Positions 1 to 8,983 of a stretch of DNA of 64,000 nucleotides are shown one piece after another. The notes under the pieces were generated by a model, which was not told the origin of the DNA, ran no database searches, and saw only the letters and a program-made list of their open reading frames with translations. Origin of the DNA: Syntrophomonadaceae bacterium (GTDB lineage: Bacteria; Bacillota; DSM-12270; Thermacetogeniales; Thermacetogeniaceae); contig DULK01000048.1 of NCBI GenBank assembly GCA_012840385.1, positions 17,055 to 81,054 of the forward strand, given 5' to 3'. The translations under genes and the position numbers were made by a program. The number at the start of each line of letters is the position of its first letter. Within the stretch, counting starts at the first letter, position 1.

Positions 1-677
1 CTATATGGAGTCTTATTCCGGGAATAATGCGTGCACGGGCCGGGGTTAATGAGATTATTACAACCTTGATGTTTAATTATATTGCGATTTTATGGGTTAA
101 TTACCTTGTATTCGGGCCTTGGAGCGATCCCGCCAGCTTCAACCAACCAATAACCCCAAAGTTTCCCGTTTCGGCTATGCTACCCACCCTACCAGGGTCC
201 CGGATTCATCTGGGAATATTTTTTGGCTTAGTGGCTGCTATAGTTTTGTACCTGGTATTAACACACACCCGCTGGGGATACGAGGTAAGAGTTACAGGTG
301 AAAGTGAAAGTGCGGCCAAGTACGCTGGGATTAACATTACACGCAACATTATGCTTGTCATGCTTATCAGCGGGGGGTTAGCCGGTCTTGCCGGGATGGC
401 AGAGGTGGCAGGCGTTTTAGGACGGCTGCAACAAAATATTTCCCCGGGCTACGGATACACGGCTATTTTGGTTGCTATTCTTGCAAAGTTAAACCCTTTG
501 GCAGTAGTCATTGTCTCTTTTCTTTTCAGCAGCTTGTTGGTAGGCGGATATGCCGCTCAGACCATCGGTGTCCCGGCAGCGATAGTTTCCACATTGCAGG
601 GCGCCATTTTGTTTTTTGTTCTAGCAGGAGAGTTTATGGCTAGATTCAGACTAAGGTATGTGCGAAGGGGGGATTAG
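1..677 (+). CDS. Nucleoside-type ABC transporter permease (NupP/YufP-like), 5' partial
   Basis: The frame is open from the left edge of the window, so the gene starts upstream; the ATG at 27 is internal. About 220 C-terminal residues are present. They hold several hydrophobic membrane segments and the conserved inner-membrane permease block (residues around GVNEIITTLM, GLAGLAGMAEV and GYGYTAILVAILA) of the BPD_transp_2 family. This family forms the channel of BMP-type importers for nucleosides or related compounds. The next permease starts 3 bases after the TAG stop and a BMP lipoprotein follows, so the order permease-permease-binding protein is clear. The ATPase is presumably upstream, outside the window. 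Substrate is inferred from the family only. Confidence 0.9.
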   Translation, partial: IWSLIPGIMRARAGVNEIITTLMFNYIAILWVNYLVFGPWSDPASFNQPITPKFPVSAMLPTLPGSRIHLGIFFGLVAAIVLYLVLTHTRWGYEVRVTGESESAAKYAGINITRNIMLVMLISGGLAGLAGMAEVAGVLGRLQQNISPGYGYTAILVAILAKLNPLAVVIVSFLFSSLLVGGYAAQTIGVPAAIVSTLQGAILFFVLAGEFMARFRLRYVRRGD

Positions 678-680
678 CCC

Positions 681-1619
681 ATGGATCTGTATTCCATCCT
701 GACGGCAATCTTATCAGCAACGATTATTGCGGGAACCCCAATACTCTTTGCCAGTCTAGGAGAACTATTGACTGAAAAAGCAGGTGTGTTGAATCTCGGT
801 GTAGAGGGCATGATGATGATCGGCGCTGTTGCGGGATTCCTGGTTTCTTTTAAAACCATGAATCCGTGGCTTGGTATTATCGCAGCTATGCTTGCAGGGG
901 GCTGTTTAAGTTTGGTACATGCTTTGATGTCTGTTTCCTTGCGAGTCAATCAAGTCGTTAGCGGGCTTGCCTTGACCATTCTAGGTACCGGCCTTAGCGC
1001 TTTTTTGGGCAAGTCTATGATCGGTATTCAAGCACCGGTTACTTTCAACAAAATGTCAATCCCGGTTTTAAGCAAGATCCCCTTCATCGGCCCTATTCTT
1101 TTTCAAAATGATATTCTGGTTTATTTGAGCATCATCCTGGTTTTAGCCTTTTGGTTTTTGATCTATAAAACAAAGCATGGCTTAAGGTTGCGTGCCGTTG
1201 GAGAAAACCCCGCTGCTGCCGATGCTATGGGCGTTAATGTATTTGCATTTCGTTATTTATATGTAGTCATAGGGGGGATGCTGGCAGGTTTAGGAGGAGC
1301 TTACCTTTCTTTGGTTTACACCTCTACGTGGCTTGAAAATATGACGGCGGGGAGGGGGTGGATTGCGGTTGCCCTCGTGATTTTCGCTACGTGGAACCCT
1401 CTGCGTGCTTTATTGGGAGCCTACATTTTTGGTGGTGTAGAAGCTTCGGTATTCCGGTTGCAGGCTTTAAACATTCTCAGGATATCGTCATTCTTTTTGA
1501 AAATGCTGCCTTACATTTTAACAGTGATTGTGCTCTATTGGGCTACCCGTGAAACAGTGCGAAAACGAATTGGAGCCCCGAGTGCTTTAGGACTTCCCTA
1601 TGAGCGCGAAGAGCGGTAA
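681..1619 (+). CDS. Nucleoside-type ABC transporter permease (NupQ/YufQ-like)
   Basis: 312 residues, the usual length for the second permease of BMP-type importers. It has about eight to ten hydrophobic helices and the typical motif GVLNLGVEGMMMIGAVAGF near residues 35-53, plus LRAVGENPAAADAMGV around 170-185, which is the loop that contacts the ATPase. It starts 3 bases after the preceding permease, so the two are translationally coupled and probably form a heterodimer. Family knowledge points to import of nucleosides or purine-like compounds. The deaminase and xanthine dehydrogenase-type genes downstream fit a purine-like substrate, but that is inference. Confidence 0.93.
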   Translation: MDLYSILTAILSATIIAGTPILFASLGELLTEKAGVLNLGVEGMMMIGAVAGFLVSFKTMNPWLGIIAAMLAGGCLSLVHALMSVSLRVNQVVSGLALTILGTGLSAFLGKSMIGIQAPVTFNKMSIPVLSKIPFIGPILFQNDILVYLSIILVLAFWFLIYKTKHGLRLRAVGENPAAADAMGVNVFAFRYLYVVIGGMLAGLGGAYLSLVYTSTWLENMTAGRGWIAVALVIFATWNPLRALLGAYIFGGVEASVFRLQALNILRISSFFLKMLPYILTVIVLYWATRETVRKRIGAPSALGLPYEREER

Positions 1620-1704
1620 CCCTGCGGCAGGGTACATGAATTTCAAGTGTTGTGCGGTATGTGTTTCTTTAGTTAGATAAATTACATTGGGGGAGGGAAA
1701 AGTT

Positions 1705-2820
1705 ATGAAGTGGAGATTTCGGTCGATCATCTTTGTAACACTGCTGATTTTATGTCTAGGACTTTTGGCAGCCGGTTGTGGCAGCAAACAGACTAATTCC
1801 GGACAGGGAGAAAAGAAGGATAAACTCAAAGTAGCCTTTGTCTATCCTGGCGCAAAGGACGATTTTGGATGGGCCACAACTCAAGAAAATGCCAGGAAAA
1901 AGCTCATGAAAGAATTTCCGGATGTTCAGTTCACCGCAGTAGAAAATATTCCGGAAGGTAGTGACTCCGCACGCACCTTTACGCAACTATGTGAGCAGGG
2001 CTATAAATTAATCATAGCTTCAAGTTTTGGGTACCAGGATGCCGTCCACGAGGTTGCGAAGAAATACCCCGATGTCAAATTTCTTCACTGTGTCGGGACC
2101 AAAACTGCGCCCAATGTATCCACCTATTTCGGAAAAATGTACCAGTTAAGGTACCTCTCCGGTATTTTAGCAGGAAAGATCACCAAGTCCAACATTATCG
2201 GTTACACAGCAGCATATCCTGTTCCGGCATGTATAAGCGGTATAAATGCTTTCACACTGGGGGTTAAGTCTGTAAATCCCAATGCTAAAGTAAAGGTCGT
2301 CTGGACTAATACCTGGTATGACCCGGCTGTAGAAAAAGAGGCGGCTAAGAGCCTCCTGGATGCGGGGGCCGATATCATTTCCATGCACCAGGATACCCCC
2401 CAGGGGCTCATTGCTGCGGCGGAACGAGGTAAATACGGCTTTGGTTATGATAATGACATGACTTCCTTTGCTCCTAAAGCGGCTATCACATCCCTGTACT
2501 GGGACTGGACCAAGATTTTTGCACCGGAAGTCCAGGCCGTTTTGGATGGTACCTGGAAAAGCCAGCGAATATTTAAGGGTCTGGAAGTCCCCGGCTTCTT
2601 AAATCTGGCTCCTTATGGGCCCATGGTTCCGGAAGATGCCAAGAAGTTGGTTGAGGAGAAAAAGGCCCTGATGGAATCACAAAAATGGGATGTCTTTACA
2701 GGGCCAATTAAGGACCAGAATGGTCAGATACGTGTGAAAGAGGGAGAAAGGCTCTCAGATGACGATATCTGGGGCATGAACTGGCTTGTTGAAGGCGTGG
2801 AAGGGAAGCTTCCCCAATGA
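1705..2820 (+). CDS. BMP family substrate-binding lipoprotein (BmpA/NupN-like)
   Basis: 371 residues from the ATG at 1705, which follows GGGGGAGGG at a good distance; the longer TTG frame from 1687 would use that ribosome site as coding sequence and is rejected. A type II signal peptide ends in the lipobox LAAGC with the lipidated cysteine at residue 25. The mature part has the BMP/PnrA fold signatures VAFVYPGAKDDFGW and EQGYKLIIASSFGYQD. Members bind purine nucleosides or related ligands outside the membrane and hand them to the permeases encoded just upstream. It lies 85 bases after the second permease, so a shared transcript is likely. The exact ligand cannot be read from the sequence. Confidence 0.92.
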   Translation: MKWRFRSIIFVTLLILCLGLLAAGCGSKQTNSGQGEKKDKLKVAFVYPGAKDDFGWATTQENARKKLMKEFPDVQFTAVENIPEGSDSARTFTQLCEQGYKLIIASSFGYQDAVHEVAKKYPDVKFLHCVGTKTAPNVSTYFGKMYQLRYLSGILAGKITKSNIIGYTAAYPVPACISGINAFTLGVKSVNPNAKVKVVWTNTWYDPAVEKEAAKSLLDAGADIISMHQDTPQGLIAAAERGKYGFGYDNDMTSFAPKAAITSLYWDWTKIFAPEVQAVLDGTWKSQRIFKGLEVPGFLNLAPYGPMVPEDAKKLVEEKKALMESQKWDVFTGPIKDQNGQIRVKEGERLSDDDIWGMNWLVEGVEGKLPQ

Positions 2821-2850
2821 GGTAAATAAAAAGACAGCTAAAAAAGTTTT

Positions 2851-2889
2851 TAAGGGGATGGTTCTGATTTTTGCAGAACTGTCCCCTAA
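2851..2889. repeat. REP-like palindrome or terminator
   Basis: The two arms, 853-866 and 874-887 offset by 2000 (positions 2853-2866 and 2874-2887), pair over 14 positions with two G-U pairs around a 7-base loop. The core reads AGGGGATGGTTCTG. It lies 31 bases after the BMP lipoprotein and is followed by a T-rich stretch, so it can end that transcript. The GGGGA(C/T)(A/G)GTTCT sequence also resembles palindromes flanking REP-associated transposases. The rest of 2890-3123 is A-rich and shows no gene. Confidence 0.55.
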
Positions 2890-3123
2890 GTAAAATTTTT
2901 TCCCAAAATTTTAATGTTGTAGAGTAGTTTTCGGAAACAGTTAGAAAGACCCAGGGAAATAATAGCAGAAGCATCATATACAACAAGGGCAGGAAAATAG
3001 AAGTAAGCCAAAAACAATCAAAGAGGAGAATAAAAGCAAAATCAACTTAAAGTTTTAAAAATCACCTAAAAAAGGCAGCAAAAGACCAAGCCTTTTAGAA
3101 AAAGGTAATAACTGGCAGTATAT

Positions 3124-4562
3124 TTAATAAGGAACAGAAAAACTTAAGCGCCTTAATCGGGGTGCCCAGCACCTCAGACCAGACATCGAAGCCCATATTT
3201 TAGATTGCTCCACCCAAGCGTCAAAATGTTGATTCATGGCAGCGAAATGGGCTCGCCAGTACCAGGCCCCTTAAGGCTTCTCACCTGGCAGCGTTCCAGC
3301 TCGTAATCTTTCTTTTTACGGCTGAAGGAACGTTCCGAGCCGGACCGAAGCTTGAAAACGTTCCTCCAGGCCTTGGAGTTACGAGGGGTAGGGGTAAAGA
3401 AGCGCAGATTATCATAGGGTTTGGTGTACACCGTACGGCCATAGGCAGACGGCGAACACGGCGATTCACAAAGAACCTGACATTTAGAGCGCTTGCTGCC
3501 GGCAACAGCAGGGCAGCGCCATTTTAAGCGATTACGTTTTTTCTGAAAGCCCCAAAAAACCATATCAAAGCCCTTGGGGCACGAAGGGATACCGTAATCA
3601 TTAAAGGCAACGGGTGGAGCATAAGGAAAATGCCCTTTGTTTTTGGGGGTTAAATCGATAAAAGGTTCAACCGACTAATAGTTTAAGAGTTCATAAAAAG
3701 AGTAGACATCATGATCCGAATCATCCAAGAACCTGCCCAACTTTAGCTGGGGATATACCTGCATAAACTCAGACAAAGACACAACAGCCATTACCGAATC
3801 ATGGCGCTGGGCCTGGGCAAAACGAAGATAAACCGGCAAGCTATGGGAGCTACCGACAGCATTCAGCTCATAAAGCATATAGCAGTAGAAATACTCCTGG
3901 CGGTAACTGTCCCAGCCCTAGCGGGCCTGGGGGTCGGAGAAACGTAGTGGACAATCGCAGTTAAGAACACCGTTCTTGCGGCAATCACAGACCCTGGCAC
4001 CGTAATGGCTGGCGCCGGTACGAACAGAAGTGCCGTCACCGGCGAGGACTAGATCAAGAGGGTGTGGTATCAAGCCCAACTGCAGCGAGCGGTAGACAAC
4101 GCAGCGGGCGAAAACCAGATGGATCAACCTTTTGGCGCGAAGGGGGAAAGGGTCCCTACCCTTGACGGCATAAGCGACAAGCTTCTCCACGATTCCAGGG
4201 TGCTTAACCGGCAGTTTTTCACCTGGCTTGAGCCTCTTTGACGGTTTTCTAGAAGGTTTTACCAAGCGTTTGCGGCGTTGGGTCTGAACATCATCATCCT
4301 CAAGCCAGAAACGGTTAAGGAAATCGTAAAAAGTACCGACATCGGGAGTATTGTTGGGTTCGAAACCGGACAGCACAGCCAGGATACTATCACAACGCGG
4401 CATACTGACCCACCGGGTAATGCCGAACACCTTCTGGTCCGACATCAAAATTAATGAACACAAAAGATCGATGGGATCGAACTCAACAGGTCTTCCGAAG
4501 ACCGGGAAATGAGGCATTAAAAGAGGGATTGCGGGGTCCAAATCAAGCAGCCAGAGTTTAGA
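3124..4562 (-). pseudogene. Decayed DDE transposase with two in-frame TAG codons and a frameshift
   Basis: Read on the minus strand, one frame runs from about 4562 to 3270. It is interrupted only by TAG at 3918-3920 and TAG at 3675-3677. The pieces join into one transposase: N-terminal segment with GRPVEFDPIDLLCSLILM, a first acidic motif LVLAGDGTSVRTGASHYG, a Cys-rich stretch CDCRKNGVLNCDCPLRF, and a second motif FLDDSDHDVYSFYELL. Near the GGGG run at about 3268-3272 the reading moves to another frame, which continues WYWRAHFAAMNQHFDAW and ends at TAA 3124-3126. A stop at 4569-4571 or lost 5' sequence removes the natural start. It is a dead element lying between the importer and the amidohydrolase. 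I cannot assign the IS family with certainty. Confidence 0.8.
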
Positions 4563-4818
4563 CAGGGGTTAAGCAAACGACTCTATTCTGTGAGGGTCAC
4601 CGTTCCATAGCACTGGGACCCAAGAGCGGAGAGTCTCATAAACGGTTAATTTTCGACATCAAGCAGCTTCTATGCAAAATATTTATTGTTTTAAGCGTTA
4701 TCGAATATTATCGCCTATCATCAAAATGGAGGTGAAAAAAGATAAGTCCTCCTCCGAGGGCTTGGAAGCAGTAAGTTAGGACTTTCCGAAAACATTCTTG
4801 TAATGAAGGAGGGATTAC

Positions 4819-6144
4819 ATGCTGCTGATCGGGAATGGCCCGCTATTATCCCTGGTCCCAGGCTCGCCGTATCAACAAGATGGCGCAGTAGCCGTGGAAG
4901 GTGATCTCATTGTTGATGTCGGGCCAATTCAAGAACTAAAGGCGCGTTATCCTGAGGCGGAATGGCTCGATGCCAGGGGTATGTTGATCATGCCCGGTAT
5001 GACCAACACCCACATGCACCTTTACAGCACTTTCGCCAGAGGGATGGCTTTGAAGGATCCACCGCCCGGCAATTTTATTGAAATATTGCAGAGGCTCTGG
5101 TGGCGTCTGGATAAGGCTTTAACCCTTGAAGATGTATATTACAGCGCCCTCATTCCTCTGGTAGATTGTATCAAAAGTGGTACGACAACTATCGTAGACC
5201 ACCATGCCAGTCCCCACGCTGTACAGGGCAGCCTGGAGATCATCGCAAGGGCAGCCGAAGAAACTGGTGTGCGAACCTGCCTGGCCTACGAGGTTTCCGA
5301 CCGTGACGGCGAGGAAATAATGCGTCAGGGTATTGAAGAAAATATCATGGCTATAAAAAAGTACCGAGGAAAGGAAGGCCTTTTGTCAGCCACCTTTGGC
5401 CTGCATGCTTCCTTAACCCTATCCGACGCAGCCCTCGCGGCCTGTAGGGAGGCCGAAGCGGATGTGGATAGCGGCTTTCATATTCATGTTGCCGAAGGAA
5501 TCGAGGATGTGGAAAACGCCCTTGAACGTTCCGGCAAGCGTGTGGTGGAACGCCTGGCGGACCATGGTATCTTAGGTCCAAAAACCATAGCTGCCCACTG
5601 TGTTCATATAACAGAAAAAGAGATTTCCATTCTAAAGGAAACCGGAGCCATGGTCGTCCACAACCCAGAGTCCAATATGAGCAATGCGGTGGGTTGTTCT
5701 CCGGTTGGTGATTTGCTGGAGGCAGGAGTACCGGTCGGGCTTGGGACAGATGGTTATACCAGCGACATGTTTGAATCGCTAAAAGTGGCAAACTTGTTGC
5801 GCAAACACGCTTCGGGGAACCCCAGTAGCGGCTGGGCGGAAGTACCTGCAATGGCCTTTGCCAATAACCGCTTTATCCTGTCCAGGTTTTTCCCCCATCC
5901 CGTGGGCCGGTTGGAACCGGGGGCCTACGCCGATATCATCCTTGTAAACTATAAGAGTCCGACCCCCCTAAATGCAGATAACTGGTTTGGCCACCTGCTT
6001 TTTGGCTTCAACGGAGCCCTGGTGGATACGACAATTGTAGGCGGAAAAGTTCTCATGAGGGGACGAGAGCTGCTTTATCTGGATGAAGAGGCAATTGCTG
6101 CCAAGGCCCGGGAATTGGCAGCCCGGATGTGGGAACGGTTCTAA
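4819..6144 (+). CDS. ssnA: SsnA-like metal-dependent amidohydrolase
   Basis: 441 residues of the amidohydrolase superfamily. Visible metal ligands are H65 and H67 (THMH), H223 with E226 (HIHVAE), H260 (AHCVH) and D311 (GTDG). The segment FIEILQRLWWRLDKAL and the following DHHASP match SsnA, a protein encoded in selenium/molybdenum hydroxylase gene clusters such as the E. coli ygeW-ssnA-xdhD region. Relatives deaminate guanine, adenosine-like compounds or hydrolyse related heterocycles. Start is ATG after GAAGGAGGG. It is followed by a corrinoid protein and later by a molybdenum hydroxylase, which fits a role in breaking down a nitrogen heterocycle. Substrate not determinable; a guanine deaminase or methylthioadenosine deaminase assignment is the alternative. 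Confidence 0.82.
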   Translation: MLLIGNGPLLSLVPGSPYQQDGAVAVEGDLIVDVGPIQELKARYPEAEWLDARGMLIMPGMTNTHMHLYSTFARGMALKDPPPGNFIEILQRLWWRLDKALTLEDVYYSALIPLVDCIKSGTTTIVDHHASPHAVQGSLEIIARAAEETGVRTCLAYEVSDRDGEEIMRQGIEENIMAIKKYRGKEGLLSATFGLHASLTLSDAALAACREAEADVDSGFHIHVAEGIEDVENALERSGKRVVERLADHGILGPKTIAAHCVHITEKEISILKETGAMVVHNPESNMSNAVGCSPVGDLLEAGVPVGLGTDGYTSDMFESLKVANLLRKHASGNPSSGWAEVPAMAFANNRFILSRFFPHPVGRLEPGAYADIILVNYKSPTPLNADNWFGHLLFGFNGALVDTTIVGGKVLMRGRELLYLDEEAIAAKARELAARMWERF

Positions 6145-6257
6145 AGTAGACACATCGTGGATTGGGGAAGGTTTAATTTTTATTATTGTTAAGCAACAAT
6201 GTATCATAATATGAAACAATTACCTGTTTTAAATATTAAAAAAGGGAGTGAAGATGC

Positions 6258-6926
6258 ATGGGAGATATTTTTAACAGGATTTCAGAAGCAGTCAGGTATG
6301 GGCAAAGGGATGAGATCGAAAAGCTTGCCGATGAAGTTATCGCCAATAAAATCAACCCTATCGATGCCATTCAGAAAGGGGGAGTGGATGGATTAAAAAA
6401 ATTAGGGGATGCTTTTGAAAACCTCGAAGCTTTTCTGCCGGAGCTTATGGCCGGCGGCGAAGCCATGAAACTTTTGATAAATAAATTGACTCCTTATTTG
6501 GAGAGCGATAAAAGCGCACTTGAAGGTACAGTGGTTATTGGAACGGTCAAAGGTGACCTTCATGATATTGGAAAGAATTTAGTTGCAACGCAGCTTGCCG
6601 TAAACGGATTCAATGTCATTGACCTGGGTGTTGACGTTAGCAACAATAAATTTATCGAAGAGGCTGAAGCAAATAAGGCAGATATAATAGCTCTTTCATC
6701 CCTGCTTACGACTTCTGCTTATTACATTCAAGAGTTTATAGAAAGATTAGAAAAGGATGGCTTGAGGTCAAAGTACAAGATTATTGTCGGTGGAGGGCCG
6801 ATTGAGCCTGAGTGGGCAAGAGAAATTGGCGCGGATGGATATTCTAGAACTGCTGTTGGCGCAGTGAAAGTGTGCAAAGAATTAATGAAGCAAGATAAAA
6901 TTACCGAGATCATAATTGGTGACTAA
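6258..6926 (+). CDS. Corrinoid protein of a methyltransferase system (MtbC/MttC type)
   Basis: 222 residues. Residues 1-85 form the helical cap domain and 90-215 the B12-binding Rossmann domain. The lower-ligand motif DLHDIG (D100, H102, G105) is intact, as are SSLLTTS near 147-153 and the glycine-rich IVGGGPI near 176-182. Such proteins carry a methyl group on cobalt between a substrate-specific methyltransferase and a second methyltransferase that passes it to tetrahydrofolate or coenzyme M. The MtmB-like gene follows 15 bases downstream and a pterin-type methyltransferase is at 12286, so all three parts are present. The ATG at 6258 has AAAGGGAGTGAAG upstream. Confidence 0.93.
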   Translation: MGDIFNRISEAVRYGQRDEIEKLADEVIANKINPIDAIQKGGVDGLKKLGDAFENLEAFLPELMAGGEAMKLLINKLTPYLESDKSALEGTVVIGTVKGDLHDIGKNLVATQLAVNGFNVIDLGVDVSNNKFIEEAEANKADIIALSSLLTTSAYYIQEFIERLEKDGLRSKYKIIVGGGPIEPEWAREIGADGYSRTAVGAVKVCKELMKQDKITEIIIGD

Positions 6927-6941
6927 AGGGAGGGATCAGGG

Positions 6942-8333
6942 TTGAGTTCAGCAGTTAGAGTTTTAAAAACATTGGAAAAGGCCAGAACAGGCGAAAGATG
7001 TACAGTGAAGGAATGGGACTATGAAATTGTTCCGAAGACCCTGAATGAAATTTTGAAGAAATATAATTTGGAGAAAACATGTGATATCAACAAACCAGTC
7101 AATGAAGATATGGAGCTTGCTGACAGATTCTATCAGGCTGGGCTGGAAGCAGCCTTACGGCTTGGTTTTCTCTGCGTGGATACAGAAACTATCGTAAAGG
7201 TCAAAGAGGAAGAACTACTGAGGAGTTTACAACAGGTACCGTCTAGTTTTACTATCGGTGAGGGAAGCGAGCAGGTAACCGTCAAGGCAAGAAGACCGAG
7301 CGACGGGCAACCCCCGGTATATTTTGGACCATTGTCAATCCAAATGAACGAAGAGTACTATGTTCCCGTAGCACAGGGGATCTTGATGAGCCGCCTGGTG
7401 GATGGCCAAGAGGGTCCTTCGCTTGATACGGTTATGGACTGCCCCTTATTGGCGAATAGCCCTTATGAAAGCTTTGCTGGTATTTACGAGGCACGTCTGA
7501 GGAAAGAGGCTCAGTGGAGAGCAGGCCGTGTAGGTATCGGCAATGCTATAGTGGCCAGCAGCAGCACTGAATATGGCTTTTTAGCCGGTTTTGCATTATA
7601 TAAACCACCCCAGATCGTTTTGTGTTTGAACCCGGCTTCAATGAAAATAAACTATGTCAACTTGCATAAAACTATTGTTGCCCATGAATACGGGCATTAT
7701 GTAAGGACCGAATCACCTACTATGATCGGGGGATATACGGGTGGCCCCGAAGGAAGCGCATTGGCTTCCATTGCAACTGACTTATTGCAGTATCATTTCC
7801 ATGGTACCCATCTGGCAGGTTCTCCGACCTATGATCTCCGCTATGCTGGAAACTGTGGGCGTCATGCATTGTGGGCACAAACCATTGCCAGTCAAGCGAT
7901 CTCCAGGAACACCAATATTCTTATGAACAAGACAATCAACCAGGTTTCCGGACCGTGCACCGAAATGTTCTTCCTTGAAACTATAGCCGGATTTGTAGCA
8001 GCAGGGGTTTCTGGCCTTGAATTTACCATCAGTCCAAGATCGGGTGGTGGAAGGCACAAGAACCACCTCACGCCCTTCGAAGCCTGGTACAGTTCGGCGG
8101 TATTCAAGGGTTCTGCCGGGCTCAGTGCTGAGAAAGCCAACGAAATTCTCAATGAGGTATTACCGAAATACGAGAAAGAACTGAGAAACCCACCTAAGGG
8201 AAAGAGTTTCCCGGAATGCTTTAATGTAAAGACATTACAACCTACCGAGGAATACCTGAAAATGTATCTTAGAATGAGAGAATATGCTATTAGTCTGGGT
8301 ATTCCTATGCCTCCTGATGGCGTAGTGTCCTAA
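6942..8333 (+). CDS. MtmB-family methyltransferase lacking pyrrolysine
   Basis: 463 residues from TTG, with GGGAGG 8 bases upstream. The whole length aligns by eye with methanogen monomethylamine:corrinoid methyltransferase MtmB: RTGERCTVKEWD near the start, the GRVGIG block at 195-200, SGPCTEMFFLE near 336-346, and FNVKTLQPTEEYLKMY near the end. In Methanosarcina barkeri MtmB the block GRPGMGV is followed by pyrrolysine 202; here the equivalent residue is Ala202, and no in-frame TAG exists. The gene is therefore a non-pyrrolysine member of the family, analogous to MtgB within the MttB family. It presumably demethylates an N-methyl compound other than monomethylamine and methylates the neighbouring corrinoid protein. 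The substrate is unknown. Confidence 0.88.
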   Translation: MSSAVRVLKTLEKARTGERCTVKEWDYEIVPKTLNEILKKYNLEKTCDINKPVNEDMELADRFYQAGLEAALRLGFLCVDTETIVKVKEEELLRSLQQVPSSFTIGEGSEQVTVKARRPSDGQPPVYFGPLSIQMNEEYYVPVAQGILMSRLVDGQEGPSLDTVMDCPLLANSPYESFAGIYEARLRKEAQWRAGRVGIGNAIVASSSTEYGFLAGFALYKPPQIVLCLNPASMKINYVNLHKTIVAHEYGHYVRTESPTMIGGYTGGPEGSALASIATDLLQYHFHGTHLAGSPTYDLRYAGNCGRHALWAQTIASQAISRNTNILMNKTINQVSGPCTEMFFLETIAGFVAAGVSGLEFTISPRSGGGRHKNHLTPFEAWYSSAVFKGSAGLSAEKANEILNEVLPKYEKELRNPPKGKSFPECFNVKTLQPTEEYLKMYLRMREYAISLGIPMPPDGVVS

Positions 8334-8398
8334 GGTTCAATGCCGGTCTAGACAATTTCTACTACCTGTGTTTAATTAACTGGGAGTAAAATAAGAGT

Positions 8399-8427
8399 CG
8401 GGCTGCTTGGTAAAAGCCGGCAGCCCG
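8399..8427. terminator. Intercistronic hairpin
   Basis: CGGGCTGC and GCAGCCCG form a perfect 8-bp stem with a 13-base loop between the MtmB-like gene and the molybdenum hydroxylase. There is no strong T run after it, so it may be an attenuator, a processing site or a weak terminator. Confidence 0.4.
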
Positions 8428-8488
8428 AGCAAGAAATTTTGGTTGTTGACAATGAAATGGTGTTAAACAAATTTAAGGAGGTAACCGC

Positions 8489-8983
8489 ATGGAAAAGGTT
8501 ACGGTTAATTTTACCTTAAATGGTGAACGTCAAAGTATCACCGTCAATCCCAATCTAACACTTCTTGAAGTGATTAGAGATATTTTTGAGTTAACCGGAA
8601 CCAAAGAAGGTTGCGGGCATGGTGAATGTGGGGCATGTACGGTTCTTCTGAATGGTAAAGCAGTTAATTCTTGCCTGGTATTGATCTCCCAGGTGGAGGG
8701 GAAAGAGGTAACTACTATCGAGGGTTTAAGTAAAGACGGCTCGGTGGATCCGCTGCAAGCCAGCTTTATAGAAGCCGGAGCCATTCAGTGCGGATACTGC
8801 ACGCCGGGCATGATCATGTCCGCCAAGAGTCTGTTATTAGAAAACAGCAATCCATCAGTCGAAGAAATTAAGACAGCCATATCTGGAAACCTTTGCCGCT
8901 GTACTGGTTATGCCAAGATAATAAAGGCCATTCAGCTTGCAGCCAGGAATGTTAAAGCAGGGGAGGCAGGAGGTGAGGTATAG
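8489..8983 (+). CDS. Molybdenum hydroxylase iron-sulfur subunit (XdhC/CoxS type)
   Basis: 164 residues with the two [2Fe-2S] clusters of the xanthine dehydrogenase family. The plant-ferredoxin cluster uses C42, C47, C50 and C62 (GCGHGECGAC...C). The second, helical domain uses C101, C104, C136 and C138 (CGYC and CRC). The start ATG follows AAGGAGG. The subunit passes electrons from the molybdopterin site to the flavin subunit. The stop TAG shares one base with the GTG start of the large subunit, so the genes are translationally coupled. Its position after the SsnA, corrinoid and MtmB-like genes links hydroxylation to the same pathway. Confidence 0.95.
   Translation: MEKVTVNFTLNGERQSITVNPNLTLLEVIRDIFELTGTKEGCGHGECGACTVLLNGKAVNSCLVLISQVEGKEVTTIEGLSKDGSVDPLQASFIEAGAIQCGYCTPGMIMSAKSLLLENSNPSVEEIKTAISGNLCRCTGYAKIIKAIQLAARNVKAGEAGGEV

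Noticed and set aside
5351..5851. 166-codon minus-strand frame inside the amidohydrolase gene
   Set aside because: It has a low-complexity, Pro/Arg-rich composition and is antisense to an obvious gene.
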